Source: Rhodococcus tukisamuensis NBRC 100609
Lineage (GTDB): Bacteria; Actinomycetota; Actinomycetes; Mycobacteriales; Mycobacteriaceae
Assembly: GCF_001894985.1 (NCBI RefSeq)
Contig: NZ_BCXG01000032.1
Span: 1 to 51,273 of the forward strand
Length of the DNA: 51,273 bases
Reading direction: 5' to 3'
The notes under the pieces were generated by a model. The model saw only the letters and a list, made by a program, of their open reading frames with translations. It was not told the origin of the DNA and did not search any database. Position numbers and translations under genes: made by a program. Below, one piece after another: positions 17,328 through 26,415 of the stretch (positions are counted from its first letter, which is position 1; the number at the start of each line of letters is the position of its first letter).

Positions 17328-18509
17328 GTGAACGACGACGACGCACCGGGCGCCGAGGCACTGGCCCTCGTCGCGGCGGTGGCGGCGGCCTACGAACGCG
17401 GTTGGCAGCCCGCCGACCTGCTGCACGTGACCCGCCGCGGCGACGAGTCGCCGCCGGAACTCGCGGCGGCCGCCATGCTGTCCGAGGCGCGGCGCTCCCG
17501 CGCCGCGGAGCGGGCCCCGTCGGACTGGACCGGTCAGCTCGACGCCGTCGCCGAGCAGTACCCGGCGCAGGCCCGGCTCGTCGGGCAAGTGCCCGCCGGC
17601 GACCCGACCGGCCGGCACCTCGCCGCAGCCCTCACCGCAGGCCGGTCCGGCTTCTTCGGCTACCAGTTCGCCGAACTCGCCGCCGAGTGGAACCGGCTGC
17701 CGCCGTGGACGTTCCTCACCGACCCGCCGTCGCAGTGGCCGGCCGAAGGCACGACCCCGACTGCACAGTCACCGGGCGAAGACGCGGACGCGCCGGCCGC
17801 CGCGGCCGACCCCAAGATGCTGAACCGGATCCGGGGTCTGCTCACCAAGGCCGAGCGCACCGAGTTCACGCAGGAGGCCGAGACCTTCACGGCCAAGGCG
17901 CAGGAGCTGATGACGCGGTACGCGATCGACGCCGCCCTACTGCGCACTCGCGCCCACACCGGCCCGGCGAACGTCCGCAGTCGCCGCGTGCACCTCGACA
18001 ATCCGTACGTCACGGAGAAGGTGCACCTGCTGACCGCGATCGGCGAGGCCAACCGGGTCCGCACCGTGTGGTTCGGCGACCTCTCCATCGCCGTCGCCGT
18101 CGGCACCCCGGCCGACCTGCAGCAGGTGAACCTGCTGTTCACCTCCCTGCTGGTGCAGGCCAACCGCACCCTGCAGTCGACCGCCGCGCAGGGTCGCAGC
18201 GGCGCGCGCACCACGGCGTTCCGCAAGGCGTTCCTGGCCGGGTTCGCCAGTCGGGTCGGGCAACGACTGCGTGAGGCCGATGCCCGGGCCACCGAGGCCG
18301 CGGCCGCCGACGAGTCCATGCCGGTGAGCGACCTGCTGCCGATCCTCGCGACCACGTCGGCGGCGGTGGAGGCGGAGTTCAACCGGCTGTTCCCCGGCAC
18401 CCGGCGGTCCCGGGCCCGTTCGGTGGACGCGGGCGGATGGCACGCCGGCCGGGCCGCCGCGGACGACGCGTCCCTGACGCCGGGCGCCGGCCGGATCAAT
18501 CGGAAGTAG
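17328..18509 (+). CDS. DUF2786 protein, copy 1 (393 aa)
   Basis: The N-terminal 150 residues are variable and rich in Trp, Ala and Arg (AAYERGWQPADLLHVTRRG). The middle carries the DUF2786 signature NRIRGLLTKAERTEFTQEAE and continues with AQELMTRYAIDAALL. The C-terminal part, with QVNLLFTSLLVQANRTL and RKAFLAGFASRVGQRLREA, is shared with the next gene. The function is unknown; DUF2786 also occurs in phage proteins. It starts at a GTG with only a weak upstream purine run. It is probably cotranscribed with metG and its paralogue. Confidence 0.82.
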   Translation: MNDDDAPGAEALALVAAVAAAYERGWQPADLLHVTRRGDESPPELAAAAMLSEARRSRAAERAPSDWTGQLDAVAEQYPAQARLVGQVPAGDPTGRHLAAALTAGRSGFFGYQFAELAAEWNRLPPWTFLTDPPSQWPAEGTTPTAQSPGEDADAPAAAADPKMLNRIRGLLTKAERTEFTQEAETFTAKAQELMTRYAIDAALLRTRAHTGPANVRSRRVHLDNPYVTEKVHLLTAIGEANRVRTVWFGDLSIAVAVGTPADLQQVNLLFTSLLVQANRTLQSTAAQGRSGARTTAFRKAFLAGFASRVGQRLREADARATEAAAADESMPVSDLLPILATTSAAVEAEFNRLFPGTRRSRARSVDAGGWHAGRAAADDASLTPGAGRINRK

Positions 18510-18563
18510 CCCTGCCGACCTGCGACGACCGGACTTGTCGGTGCTCTGGTGCACACTGCCGAC

Positions 18564-19790
18564 ATGACGAATCATCGAACGGACATTCGAGACCCTTGGG
18601 GTAGCGCGTACCCGGCCGACGTCGAGGACGACTGGGGTCCGGACGACTGGAACGACGACGACCGGCCGGCCCGGGACGGCCACGCCACCCGTCGCGAGGG
18701 CCCGCCGACCGCTCTCGACGCCCCGGCCGCGCTGGTCGCGGCATACGAGCGTGGCTGGCAGCCCGCGGACGTCCTGCACGTCACGAAGCGGTCGCTCGAG
18801 CCCGCCTTCGCCGACCCGGCCGCCGCACTGATCCTGCGCGAGTCGCACTGCAGCGACGCGTGGTCTCGCGCACCACGGCAGTGGCTCGACCAGCTGCGTG
18901 CGATCGCGGATGCGCACCCCGGCGCGGACACCGATCCCACCGCCGACCGGGACCCCGGGATCGACCCGTCACACGGATGGCCGCTGGCCCGGTTCTGGCA
19001 GACGCTGGGCCCCTGGACCGCCCTGTGCCCGCCGCCCTCGGCCTGGCCCCGGCAGCGCACGGACCCCGCCCCGGAACGGGACACCGACCCGGCGGTCGCG
19101 GACACGAAGGTACTGAACAAGATTCGCGGGCTTCTCGCGAAGGCGGAGAGCACGGAGTTCACCGAGGAGGCCGAGACCCTCACCGCCAAGGCCCAGGAAC
19201 TGATGACGCGGTACGCGATCGACTCGGCACTGCTCGAGGCGGCCACACCCGGATCATCGATCACGGTGCACAGCAAGCGAATTCACCTCGACAACCCGTA
19301 CGTCAAGCAGAAGGCGCTGCTGCTGACGGCGATCGGTGAGGCGAACCAGGTGCAGACCGTGTTCAACCTGCGGCTGGCCATCGCCACCACGATCGGGTCG
19401 CCGGTGGACCTGGCACAGGTGGAGATGCTGTTCACCTCGCTGCTCGTCCAGGCCACCCGCGCGATGCACACCGCGGGCGAGAAGGGCTCTCGGTCCGTGT
19501 CTTTCCGCAAGGCGTTCCTCTTCGGCTTCGCCGTGCGGATCGGCCAACGACTGACGGAGGCAGGCAAGGCCGCCACCGCACAGGCCGTGTCCGAGTCGCA
19601 GGTGCGGTTCGCCGACCTGCTCCCGATCCTCGCCGATCGGGCCGATGCGGTGCACGCCGAGGTGACGCGCCTCTTCGGACCTGTGAAGACCATGCGGAAC
19701 TCGGCGGTCGACCCGCGAGGGCTGCGTGCGGGACGGTCTGCCGCGGACGCGGCGAACCTCGGCGACGGCGGACGGGCGATCGCCGGTTGA
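18564..19790 (+). CDS. DUF2786 protein, copy 2 (408 aa)
   Basis: A tandem paralogue of the gene before it. The same order is seen: an Asp/Trp-rich start (DDWGPDDWNDDDRP), the AAYERGWQPADVLHVTKRS motif, DUF2786 (NKIRGLLAKAESTEFTEEAE), and the C-terminal QVEMLFTSLLVQATRAM and RKAFLFGFAVRIGQRLTEA. The ATG at 18564 is chosen; a GTG at 18549 would add five residues. The two differ most in the N-terminal third. This suggests an old duplication that kept one core role, which is unknown. Confidence 0.82.
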   Translation: MTNHRTDIRDPWGSAYPADVEDDWGPDDWNDDDRPARDGHATRREGPPTALDAPAALVAAYERGWQPADVLHVTKRSLEPAFADPAAALILRESHCSDAWSRAPRQWLDQLRAIADAHPGADTDPTADRDPGIDPSHGWPLARFWQTLGPWTALCPPPSAWPRQRTDPAPERDTDPAVADTKVLNKIRGLLAKAESTEFTEEAETLTAKAQELMTRYAIDSALLEAATPGSSITVHSKRIHLDNPYVKQKALLLTAIGEANQVQTVFNLRLAIATTIGSPVDLAQVEMLFTSLLVQATRAMHTAGEKGSRSVSFRKAFLFGFAVRIGQRLTEAGKAATAQAVSESQVRFADLLPILADRADAVHAEVTRLFGPVKTMRNSAVDPRGLRAGRSAADAANLGDGGRAIAG

Positions 19791-19883
19791 CGACCCACCG
19801 CCAGGCCCGGGTCACGCCGACCGTGGACGGCGCCCTGCCTGCGCGATTCGGGCGGGCGGGCGCCCCCGTGACAGGCTGGACGG

Positions 19884-21122
19884 ATGCGGATCGACAGGCT
19901 GGGCGAGGGCGGCAACCCGGCCGAGGTGCTACGCACCCTCGCCGCCCTGGCCGCCGACCGCGGCACACCGCCGCCCGCCGCCCTGATCGGCGACTGGTTC
20001 GGCCGCCGGGCCGTGCTGGCGCCGACCGTGGACACGGTGCGGGTGGACCCGAGCCGGGCCTTCGATGCCCCCGGGTACCGGGCGGAGGCGGCGGACGCTG
20101 CCGGTCGGACGCCCATCGGCGGCGGCTGGATCGGCTACCGCGCCTACCCGGACCTGCCGACCTCGGGAGCCGTACCGGCACTGCCCGAGTCGGCGGGCGG
20201 CTGGACGGACAGCGTCCTGTGCCAGGACACCGACGGCTGCTGGTGGTACGAGTCCCTCACCGACAGTCCGTGCCCCGCGGAGTGGGCGGCGGCGGCGACC
20301 GCGCCGTGGGCGACCCGCCGGCCGTGGCGGCTCGACTGGACCGCGCCCGACCGCGACGCCCACCGGTACGGCGTCGAGGAGTGCCTCGAGGCCATCCGCG
20401 CCGGCGAGGTCTACCAGGCCTGCGTGTGCACCCAGTTCCGCGGGCGCGCGCACGGCGAACCGCTGGACTTCTTCGCCGACGCCGTCGAGTCCACGCGGCC
20501 CGCCCGCGCCGTCTTCGTGCAGGGCGGTTGGGGCGCGATCGCGTCCCTCTCCCCCGAGTTGTACCTGGCCCGTCACGGCGACCGGGTCACCTCCAGCCCG
20601 ATCAAGGGGACGTTGCCCATCGCGGCGGACCCCGACCGACTCCGCGCCTCCGTCAAGGACGTCGCCGAGAACGTGATGATCGTCGACCTGGTCCGCAACG
20701 ACCTCGGCCACCTCGCTGTCCCCGGTTCGGTGACAGTGACCGACCTGCTCGGTGTGTATCCCGCACCGGGCGTGTGGCATCTGGTGTCCACGGTCGAGGC
20801 GACGGTGCCTCCCGACACCGGCACGGGCGAGCTCCTCGACGCCACCTTCCCGCCGGCCTCCGTCACCGGTTGTCCCAAACACCGCGCCCGGCAACTGCTC
20901 TCGCAGTGGGAGCCGGATGCGCGCGGAATCTACTGCGGCACTGTCGGGTTCGCGTCGCCACTGGCCGGCGTCGAGCTGAACGTGGCCATCCGCACCGTCG
21001 AGTTCGATCCGGACGGCGGCGCCGTCCTCGGCGTCGGCGGCGGCATCACCGTCGACTCCGACCCCGACGCCGAGTGGCAGGAGTGCCTGGACAAGGCGTC
21101 GAGCATCCTCGCCCTCGGTTAA
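19884..21122 (+). CDS. pabB: Aminodeoxychorismate synthase component I (PabB-like)
   Basis: A 412-residue chorismate-binding enzyme. With a glutamine amidotransferase partner it would turn chorismate into 4-amino-4-deoxychorismate for folate. Motifs are SPELYLARHGDRV, SSPIKGTLPI, ENVMIVDLVRNDLG and FPPASVTGCPKHRA. The last holds the lysine of the PabB and TrpE consensus, with Cys where Ala is usual. The length is close to short PabB forms rather than TrpE. It lies 93 bp after the second DUF2786 gene, and its TAA overlaps the stop of the convergent STAND gene within GTTAAC. Confidence 0.87.
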   Translation: MRIDRLGEGGNPAEVLRTLAALAADRGTPPPAALIGDWFGRRAVLAPTVDTVRVDPSRAFDAPGYRAEAADAAGRTPIGGGWIGYRAYPDLPTSGAVPALPESAGGWTDSVLCQDTDGCWWYESLTDSPCPAEWAAAATAPWATRRPWRLDWTAPDRDAHRYGVEECLEAIRAGEVYQACVCTQFRGRAHGEPLDFFADAVESTRPARAVFVQGGWGAIASLSPELYLARHGDRVTSSPIKGTLPIAADPDRLRASVKDVAENVMIVDLVRNDLGHLAVPGSVTVTDLLGVYPAPGVWHLVSTVEATVPPDTGTGELLDATFPPASVTGCPKHRARQLLSQWEPDARGIYCGTVGFASPLAGVELNVAIRTVEFDPDGGAVLGVGGGITVDSDPDAEWQECLDKASSILALG

Positions 21123-24100
21123 CTCTCCCCGCCCTCGGCCTCACAGGTTCCCCGCGTCGGCACGGAAAGCTCGAAACTCGCCGCCCGGTCCGGCGACAGT
21201 TCCTCGGTCGCCGCGCAGATCCGGGCGATGATCGCCGCCGCGTCCAACCCCCAGGCACGCAGCACACCGTCCCCGCCCGCGGCGACGACGGTGTGGGCCC
21301 CCGGCAGGAAGCCGACCTGCCATCGGCCGGTGCCGGTGGTGGCGATCGGGCCGCCGACCTCCCGGGCCCGTCCGGCGTCGGAGACGTCCCACAGTCGCAC
21401 CGTGCCGTCGTCGCTGCCGCTCACCAGTCGCCGCCCGTCGGGACTGAACGACACCGAGTAGACGGTGCCGCTGTGCCCGAGCAGCGCCGGCTGGCGGGCC
21501 GAGAGCGATCCGTCCGCCGCCCGGTCCCACACCACCACCGCCTGATCGTCGTCACCGGTCGCCATCCTGGTGCCGTCCGGGCTGAACGAGATCGCATTGA
21601 TCCCGCCCTCCCCGGCATGGGACACGACGTGCGACTCGGGACGAGCGGGGTCCCGCACGTCCCACGAGTGCACCCCGCCGTCGGCGTCGGTAGCCACCAG
21701 GGTGTTGCCGTCCGGGCTGAAGGCCGCGGCCCGGACGAGATTGCTCGGGCCGTCCAAGGGCTCCCCCCACGGCACCGGGTGCCCGGGGTCGGCCAGGTTC
21801 CACAGCCGCACGCTGAAGTCGTCGTCACCCAGCGCCAGTGTGGTGCCGTCCGGGCTGAACGCCATCTCCCAGGTGAATCGTGTCTGCGTCACGATCGGCG
21901 CGCCCAGCGCGGTCGGGTGCGCCGGATCGCGCACGTCCCACAACTGGACATGTCCGCCGGTGGTGGGCGTCGTCGCCATCATCTTTCCGTCGGGCGAGAG
22001 TGCCGCCACGTGCGCGCCGCCGAGGGGCCGCGGCATCGGGGTCGCGCTCGCCGCGGCCAACCGCCCGTCGTTGCCGACCCGCCACAGCCGGATCACCGAG
22101 TCGTACCCGCCCGTGGCCATGAGCGAACCGTCCCGGCTCGTCGACGGCAGCGACAGCGCGGACTCGGAGACGGGCAGGTTCGTCCGCGGCAGGGCCCACA
22201 CCCGCACCATCGAGTCCTGCCCACCGGTGACCACCGTCTCGCCGTCCGGCGAGAGGGCCATCGCGGGCACCCCGCCCCCGTTCCCGGTCAACGCCGGCCG
22301 CAGCGGCCGCAGGGTCCGGCGTTCCGGGTCCACGGACCACCGCTTCACCGTGCCGTCCCAGGAGGCGCTGGTGAGAGTCGCACCGTCCGCCGCGAAGGCG
22401 ATCGTCCAGATCCCGCCGGTGTGTGCCTGCACCGGCGCCCCGACCTCTCGGACCGCGGCCACCTCCGTGGCGTCGAAGACCCGGAGGAATCCGTCGTCGC
22501 TGCTTGCTGCGAGGGTCCGTCCGTCGGGCGCGAAGGCCACCGAGTGCACCACGTCGCCGAACCCGGTGAGCACCGACGGCAGCGGCACGGGCCGGGTCGG
22601 GACCGCGATGTCCCACAACCGGACGCTGCGGTCGTCGCTGGCCGTCGCCAGCACCGCCGAGTCGGGCCGGAACGAGACCGTCCGGACCGCGCCGCCGTGT
22701 GCCGCGAGCACCGTGGCCGCGAACTGGCCCGACCACGGATCCGAGGTGTCGAACAGCGTCACGGTGCCGTTGTCGTTCGGCGCGGCCAACGTCCGCCCGT
22801 CCGGGCTGAACCGGACGTTGTGCACCGTTCGGGCACCTGTCGGGGCCGCCTCGAGCAGCGGCCTGGGCGCGCCCCGGTCGGTGACGTCCCAGATGAACAC
22901 GGTGCCGTCGCCGCTGCCGGCCGCCAGGATCCGGCCGTCCGGACTGAACGACACCGATGCCATGTACTGGTCAGAGCCGGTCAGTGGCTCGCCGACCGGC
23001 CTCGGATCGGACCGATCGCCCAGGTCCCACAGCCGGACCGTGCGGTCGTCGCTGGCCGACGCCATCGTCTTGCCGTCGGGTGAGAGGGCCACTCCGTAGA
23101 CCGGGCCCCGGTGCCCGCTCAGCGGCCGGCCGATCGGGGTCGACTCGGATGCGATCAGGCTCGAGTACGCCGCGTCGCTGCTCGGGTCCATCTGCCACGC
23201 GGCCAGTGACAACTGGGCGGCGGTCGTGGGGTCGGACTCACGCAGCGAATCCGACAGCGCGACGACCTGGCGGAACTGCGCGGCGCTGCGCTCCGATTCC
23301 GCGCGACTCTTCGCCGTCCATGCCGTCACACCCGCCACCAGTGCGAGGACAGCTGACAGTGCCAGGGCCGCCATGACGCCGCGTTGAATCCAGGTGTTGC
23401 GCTGCACCTGCTGAGTCGACGCCGCCAGGAACTCCGCTGCCGTCGGGTCCAGCGGAGCGGCCACCGGACCCGACGGGTTCTGCTCGGCGACCATGTCCAG
23501 CCGGCCACGCTGGTAGAGCAGGCTGTGGTTGCGGTCCGCGTCGGCCCAGCGCGCGGCGTCCGCCTCGATCTGCTGGCGCAGCGCCGAGTAGGACCGGTCC
23601 TCCTGGATCCAGTTCTTCAGCCGCGGCCAGGCATCGATCACCGCGTCGTGGATGAGTTCGACACTCTCGGTGTCGGCGACCAGTACCCGGGCTGCGATGA
23701 ACTGGTCGACCACCCGCTGCGCGGCCTCGGTGTCCTCCCCGCCGAACGCCAGCAACTGTGGCAGGGTCCGCCGGATCTTCACGTCGGTGCCGGCGTCGGT
23801 GACGTACACCAGGTGCACCATCATCGACCGCGCCAGCACCTGCCCCCGCGGGTCCAGCGCCTCCCAGGTGCGTTCGGCGGTCGCCGCGACGGATCCGCGC
23901 ACGCCACCGGTCGCCCGGTAGCTCGACATCGTGAGCGTGCCGCCACGCCTGCGCTCCCACATGGTGTCGAGCAGGTGCGAGAGCAACGGCAGGACGGTGT
24001 TGCTGCCTTCCTCGGAGGTCAGCGCACCGAGATCGTGCAGGATCAACTCCACCAGCCCGGCCTCGAGCTTGAGCCCGATCAGCCGGGCGGGACGGGTGAT

Positions 24101-25177
24101 CACGTCCACCATGTCCGAACGGGTCAGCGGCGCGACCGTCTTGCTGTGCCGTTCGAGGGCGTGGGCCAGCACCGGGTAGGCGAGCGCCGGCTCGTAGAAG
24201 TCCGAGCGCATGGTCGCCACGACCGAGGGCGCCGAATCGGGGGTCTCGTCGTCGGACAGCGTCGAGGCCGCGTAGTCGAGGACCAGGAGGAATCGTGCCC
24301 GCTCGTCGGGGTCGCCGCACTGGGTGAACAGCTCCTCGGTCTGGTCGACGACGACGAGCAACGTCGCGGCACCGAGCCGGCCGGCCGCGCCGCGCAGGGC
24401 ACGTCGCACCGACTCCGGGTCGGGGCTGTCGACGACGTCCGTCAGCTCCGGGATCGCGTCGCACAGCGCCTGCAGCGGCGCCTGTCCCGGGGTGACCACG
24501 ACCGGCACGCAGGCACTGTCGCCCGCGCCCGGCGCCACCCGGGCCAGTTCCGGGACGAGTCCCGCCTGCACCAGCGACGACTTCCCGACGCCGGACGCGC
24601 CGGTGACGATCACGATGCCGTGCCCCTGCGCGGAGACCACCGCGTCGACCAGCCCCCGCAGGCTCTCCACCCGGCCGAAGAACAGTCGGGCGTCCTCTGC
24701 CCGGTACGGCTCGAGACCGCGGTACGGCCGCACCCCGGTGACCGGTACGGCAACGACCGGTGCCGTCGCCTCGCTGCGCGCCCGGGGGGCGCTCACGTCG
24801 CGGGCGTTCTTCCACCAGGCCTGCCACTGCTGGGTGGAGTAGAGGCCGGGCGCAGGCGGCTGTCCGTGCACCGCGGAGGCGGCCCGGATCAGGACGACGA
24901 GAACGGGTCGCACCGATTCGAAGGTGGCGGGCACCCGCTTGCCCGACCGCCAGTCGCTGATCCGCTGTACCGAGATCTGCTTGTCGACGCCGATCGCACG
25001 GCCGACCGCCGAGGCCTCGGACACCACCTTCTTGAGGGCTGGCCCACCCGCCGTCGCGAACAGCAGCCGCAGCTGGTCGGCAAAGAATCGACGGGCCTGC
25101 TCCGACTGGTCCTGCTCACCCTGGTCGTCCTGGACGTGCGGATTCCGCTCATCAGTCGCGCCGTCGTCGTCAACCAT
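21119..25177 (-). CDS. HTH-STAND NTPase-WD40 membrane protein (1352 aa)
   Basis: Residues about 28-105 form an HTH-like domain (ISVQRISDWRSGKRVPATFE). Residues about 150-560 form an nSTAND1-type NTPase with Walker A GASGVGKSS (193-201) and Walker B LLVVVDQTEELF. A single membrane helix lies at about 597-618. The C-terminus holds 14 WD40 units, enough for two seven-bladed propellers, most with SPDG and WD motifs. STAND proteins are signal-triggered switches that oligomerise on binding ATP. Here the propellers would lie on the other side of the membrane or of its surface from the NTPase. The ligand and output are unknown. GAGGG before the ATG supports the start. Close repeats are visible at DNA level. 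Defence or developmental signalling are both possible. Confidence 0.88.
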   Translation of the reverse strand: MVDDDGATDERNPHVQDDQGEQDQSEQARRFFADQLRLLFATAGGPALKKVVSEASAVGRAIGVDKQISVQRISDWRSGKRVPATFESVRPVLVVLIRAASAVHGQPPAPGLYSTQQWQAWWKNARDVSAPRARSEATAPVVAVPVTGVRPYRGLEPYRAEDARLFFGRVESLRGLVDAVVSAQGHGIVIVTGASGVGKSSLVQAGLVPELARVAPGAGDSACVPVVVTPGQAPLQALCDAIPELTDVVDSPDPESVRRALRGAAGRLGAATLLVVVDQTEELFTQCGDPDERARFLLVLDYAASTLSDDETPDSAPSVVATMRSDFYEPALAYPVLAHALERHSKTVAPLTRSDMVDVITRPARLIGLKLEAGLVELILHDLGALTSEEGSNTVLPLLSHLLDTMWERRRGGTLTMSSYRATGGVRGSVAATAERTWEALDPRGQVLARSMMVHLVYVTDAGTDVKIRRTLPQLLAFGGEDTEAAQRVVDQFIAARVLVADTESVELIHDAVIDAWPRLKNWIQEDRSYSALRQQIEADAARWADADRNHSLLYQRGRLDMVAEQNPSGPVAAPLDPTAAEFLAASTQQVQRNTWIQRGVMAALALSAVLALVAGVTAWTAKSRAESERSAAQFRQVVALSDSLRESDPTTAAQLSLAAWQMDPSSDAAYSSLIASESTPIGRPLSGHRGPVYGVALSPDGKTMASASDDRTVRLWDLGDRSDPRPVGEPLTGSDQYMASVSFSPDGRILAAGSGDGTVFIWDVTDRGAPRPLLEAAPTGARTVHNVRFSPDGRTLAAPNDNGTVTLFDTSDPWSGQFAATVLAAHGGAVRTVSFRPDSAVLATASDDRSVRLWDIAVPTRPVPLPSVLTGFGDVVHSVAFAPDGRTLAASSDDGFLRVFDATEVAAVREVGAPVQAHTGGIWTIAFAADGATLTSASWDGTVKRWSVDPERRTLRPLRPALTGNGGGVPAMALSPDGETVVTGGQDSMVRVWALPRTNLPVSESALSLPSTSRDGSLMATGGYDSVIRLWRVGNDGRLAAASATPMPRPLGGAHVAALSPDGKMMATTPTTGGHVQLWDVRDPAHPTALGAPIVTQTRFTWEMAFSPDGTTLALGDDDFSVRLWNLADPGHPVPWGEPLDGPSNLVRAAAFSPDGNTLVATDADGGVHSWDVRDPARPESHVVSHAGEGGINAISFSPDGTRMATGDDDQAVVVWDRAADGSLSARQPALLGHSGTVYSVSFSPDGRRLVSGSDDGTVRLWDVSDAGRAREVGGPIATTGTGRWQVGFLPGAHTVVAAGGDGVLRAWGLDAAAIIARICAATEELSPDRAASFELSVPTRGTCEAEGGES

Positions 25178-25420
25178 CGTTCATCCCTCTCCACCACAGG
25201 GCGAAATTCCGCTGCGGAAAAGTTCCTCACCCGTTGCGAACTGGGACGATACCTGGAATCTCAGAGTCAACATTGCTCGGCTCCCCTCGCCCGTCCAGTG
25301 TTGTCCTCGGCGCACGGGGGGCCCGGCGCCAACCACGTGGCACCGGCGGGGACTGACAATTTCGAGGGGTAGTTCCCGCCGGATCCGCGACCCGCGACGA
25401 GAAATGGGACACCGAGAACC

Positions 25421-25531
25421 TTGACCAGAATCGCGACCCAGATCGCCTCTCGAGTTCCGCCTACGCTGTCCGCCTTCCTGGTGATCGCGGCAGCCGTCGG
25501 ACTGATCCTCCTGATGTCCCCCGGGTTCTGA
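25421..25531 (+). CDS. Possible 36-residue membrane protein
   Basis: A short frame starts at a TTG and reads MTRIATQIASRVPPTLSAFL, then a second hydrophobic run ending in MSPGF. The last 20 residues form one likely membrane helix. GAGAA lies only a few bases before the TTG, so the ribosome binding site is poor. It is alone in the gap between the STAND gene and the end of rsmI. It may be a real small membrane protein or chance. Confidence 0.35.
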   Translation: MTRIATQIASRVPPTLSAFLVIAAAVGLILLMSPGF

Positions 25532-25561
25532 TCCCACGGACCTGCACCCGGCGCGGCGGCC

Positions 25562-26392
25562 TCAGTCCTTGCGCGCGGCTAGCACCGTCTCGTAGAGCTC
25601 CCGCTTGGACACCCCCGCGGTGGCGACCATCGCGCACGCGTCCTTGAGCCGCTCGCCCGCGGCCACCAGCCGCTCCACCTCGTCGACGAGGTCCGCCGGC
25701 TCGGCGGCCACCGCCGTCGCTCCCTCGAGCACCACGGTGATCTCTCCGCGAACCCCGTCGGCCGCCCACTCGGCGAGCTCGGCCAGGGTGCCGCGTCGCA
25801 CCTCCTCGTAGGTCTTCGTCAGCTCCCGGCACACCGCCGCGCGGCGCTCCCCGCCCAACACCGCGGCCGCGTCGGCCAGGCAGTCCGCGATTCGGTGCGG
25901 CGCCTCGAAGAACACGCACGCACGCGGCTCGGTCCGCAGCGCCTCGAACCACGTCCGGCGCTGCCCCTGCTTGCGCGGCGGGAAGCCGTCGAAGCAGAAC
26001 CGCTCGACCGGCAGCCCAGACAACGCCAGCGCCGTGGTGACCGCGGACGGGCCCGGCAGGCAGGTGACGGGCAGGTCCCGCGCGACACACGCCGCGACCA
26101 GCCGGTACCCGGGGTCGCTCACCGACGGCATCCCGGCGTCGGTCACCAGCAGCACCGTCCGGCCCTCCGCGACGTCGGCGACCAGCGCGGGCAGTCGCGT
26201 GGTCTCGACCTGGTCGTAGAAGCTGACCACCTTGCCGGTGATGGTGACGCCGAGCGCGGACGCGAGGTGCTTGGTGCGCCGGGTGTCCTCCGCCGCGACC
26301 ACGTCCGCGGTCGCGAGCGCGACTTTCAGTCGTTCCGAGGCGTCGCGGACGTCCCCCATCGGCGTCGCGGCAAGGACCAGGGAACCATTCAT
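25562..26392 (-). CDS. rsmI: 16S rRNA 2'-O-ribose methyltransferase RsmI
   Basis: A 276-residue tetrapyrrole-methylase-fold enzyme that methylates the ribose of C1402 in 16S rRNA with SAM. Motifs are LVLAATPMGDVRDAS at the start, AAEDTRRTKHL, the VTDAGMPSVSDPGYRL core and PHRIADCL. The length is normal. The ATG at 26392 follows a minus-strand -10 box by 7 nt, so the transcript is probably leaderless. It is divergent from the mannosyltransferase gene. Confidence 0.95.
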   Translation of the reverse strand: MNGSLVLAATPMGDVRDASERLKVALATADVVAAEDTRRTKHLASALGVTITGKVVSFYDQVETTRLPALVADVAEGRTVLLVTDAGMPSVSDPGYRLVAACVARDLPVTCLPGPSAVTTALALSGLPVERFCFDGFPPRKQGQRRTWFEALRTEPRACVFFEAPHRIADCLADAAAVLGGERRAAVCRELTKTYEEVRRGTLAELAEWAADGVRGEITVVLEGATAVAAEPADLVDEVERLVAAGERLKDACAMVATAGVSKRELYETVLAARKD

Positions 26393-26399
26393 GCACGAC

Positions 26400-26415
26400 A
26401 GCCTACGATCGTCGG
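26400..26415. promoter_or_regulatory. Overlapping divergent -10 boxes for leaderless transcripts
   Basis: Only 23 bp separate the rsmI ATG (26392) from the GTG of the mannosyltransferase (26416). On the plus strand TACGAT (26404-26409) lies 6 nt before the GTG. On the minus strand TAGGCT (26405-26400) lies 7 nt before the ATG. Both fit TANNNT boxes placing transcription starts at the start codons. The two boxes overlap, so the two genes probably compete for polymerase. Confidence 0.6.

Noticed and set aside
19787-23083. A 1098-codon frame on the plus strand across pabB and the STAND gene
   Set aside because: It overlaps two well-supported genes in other frames, and its product is Arg/Pro/Gly-rich without motifs.
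21570-23099. A 509-codon frame antisense to the WD40 repeats
   Set aside because: Its Ser/Pro/Ala-rich repeats mirror the WD40 repeats on the other strand. There is no start context.
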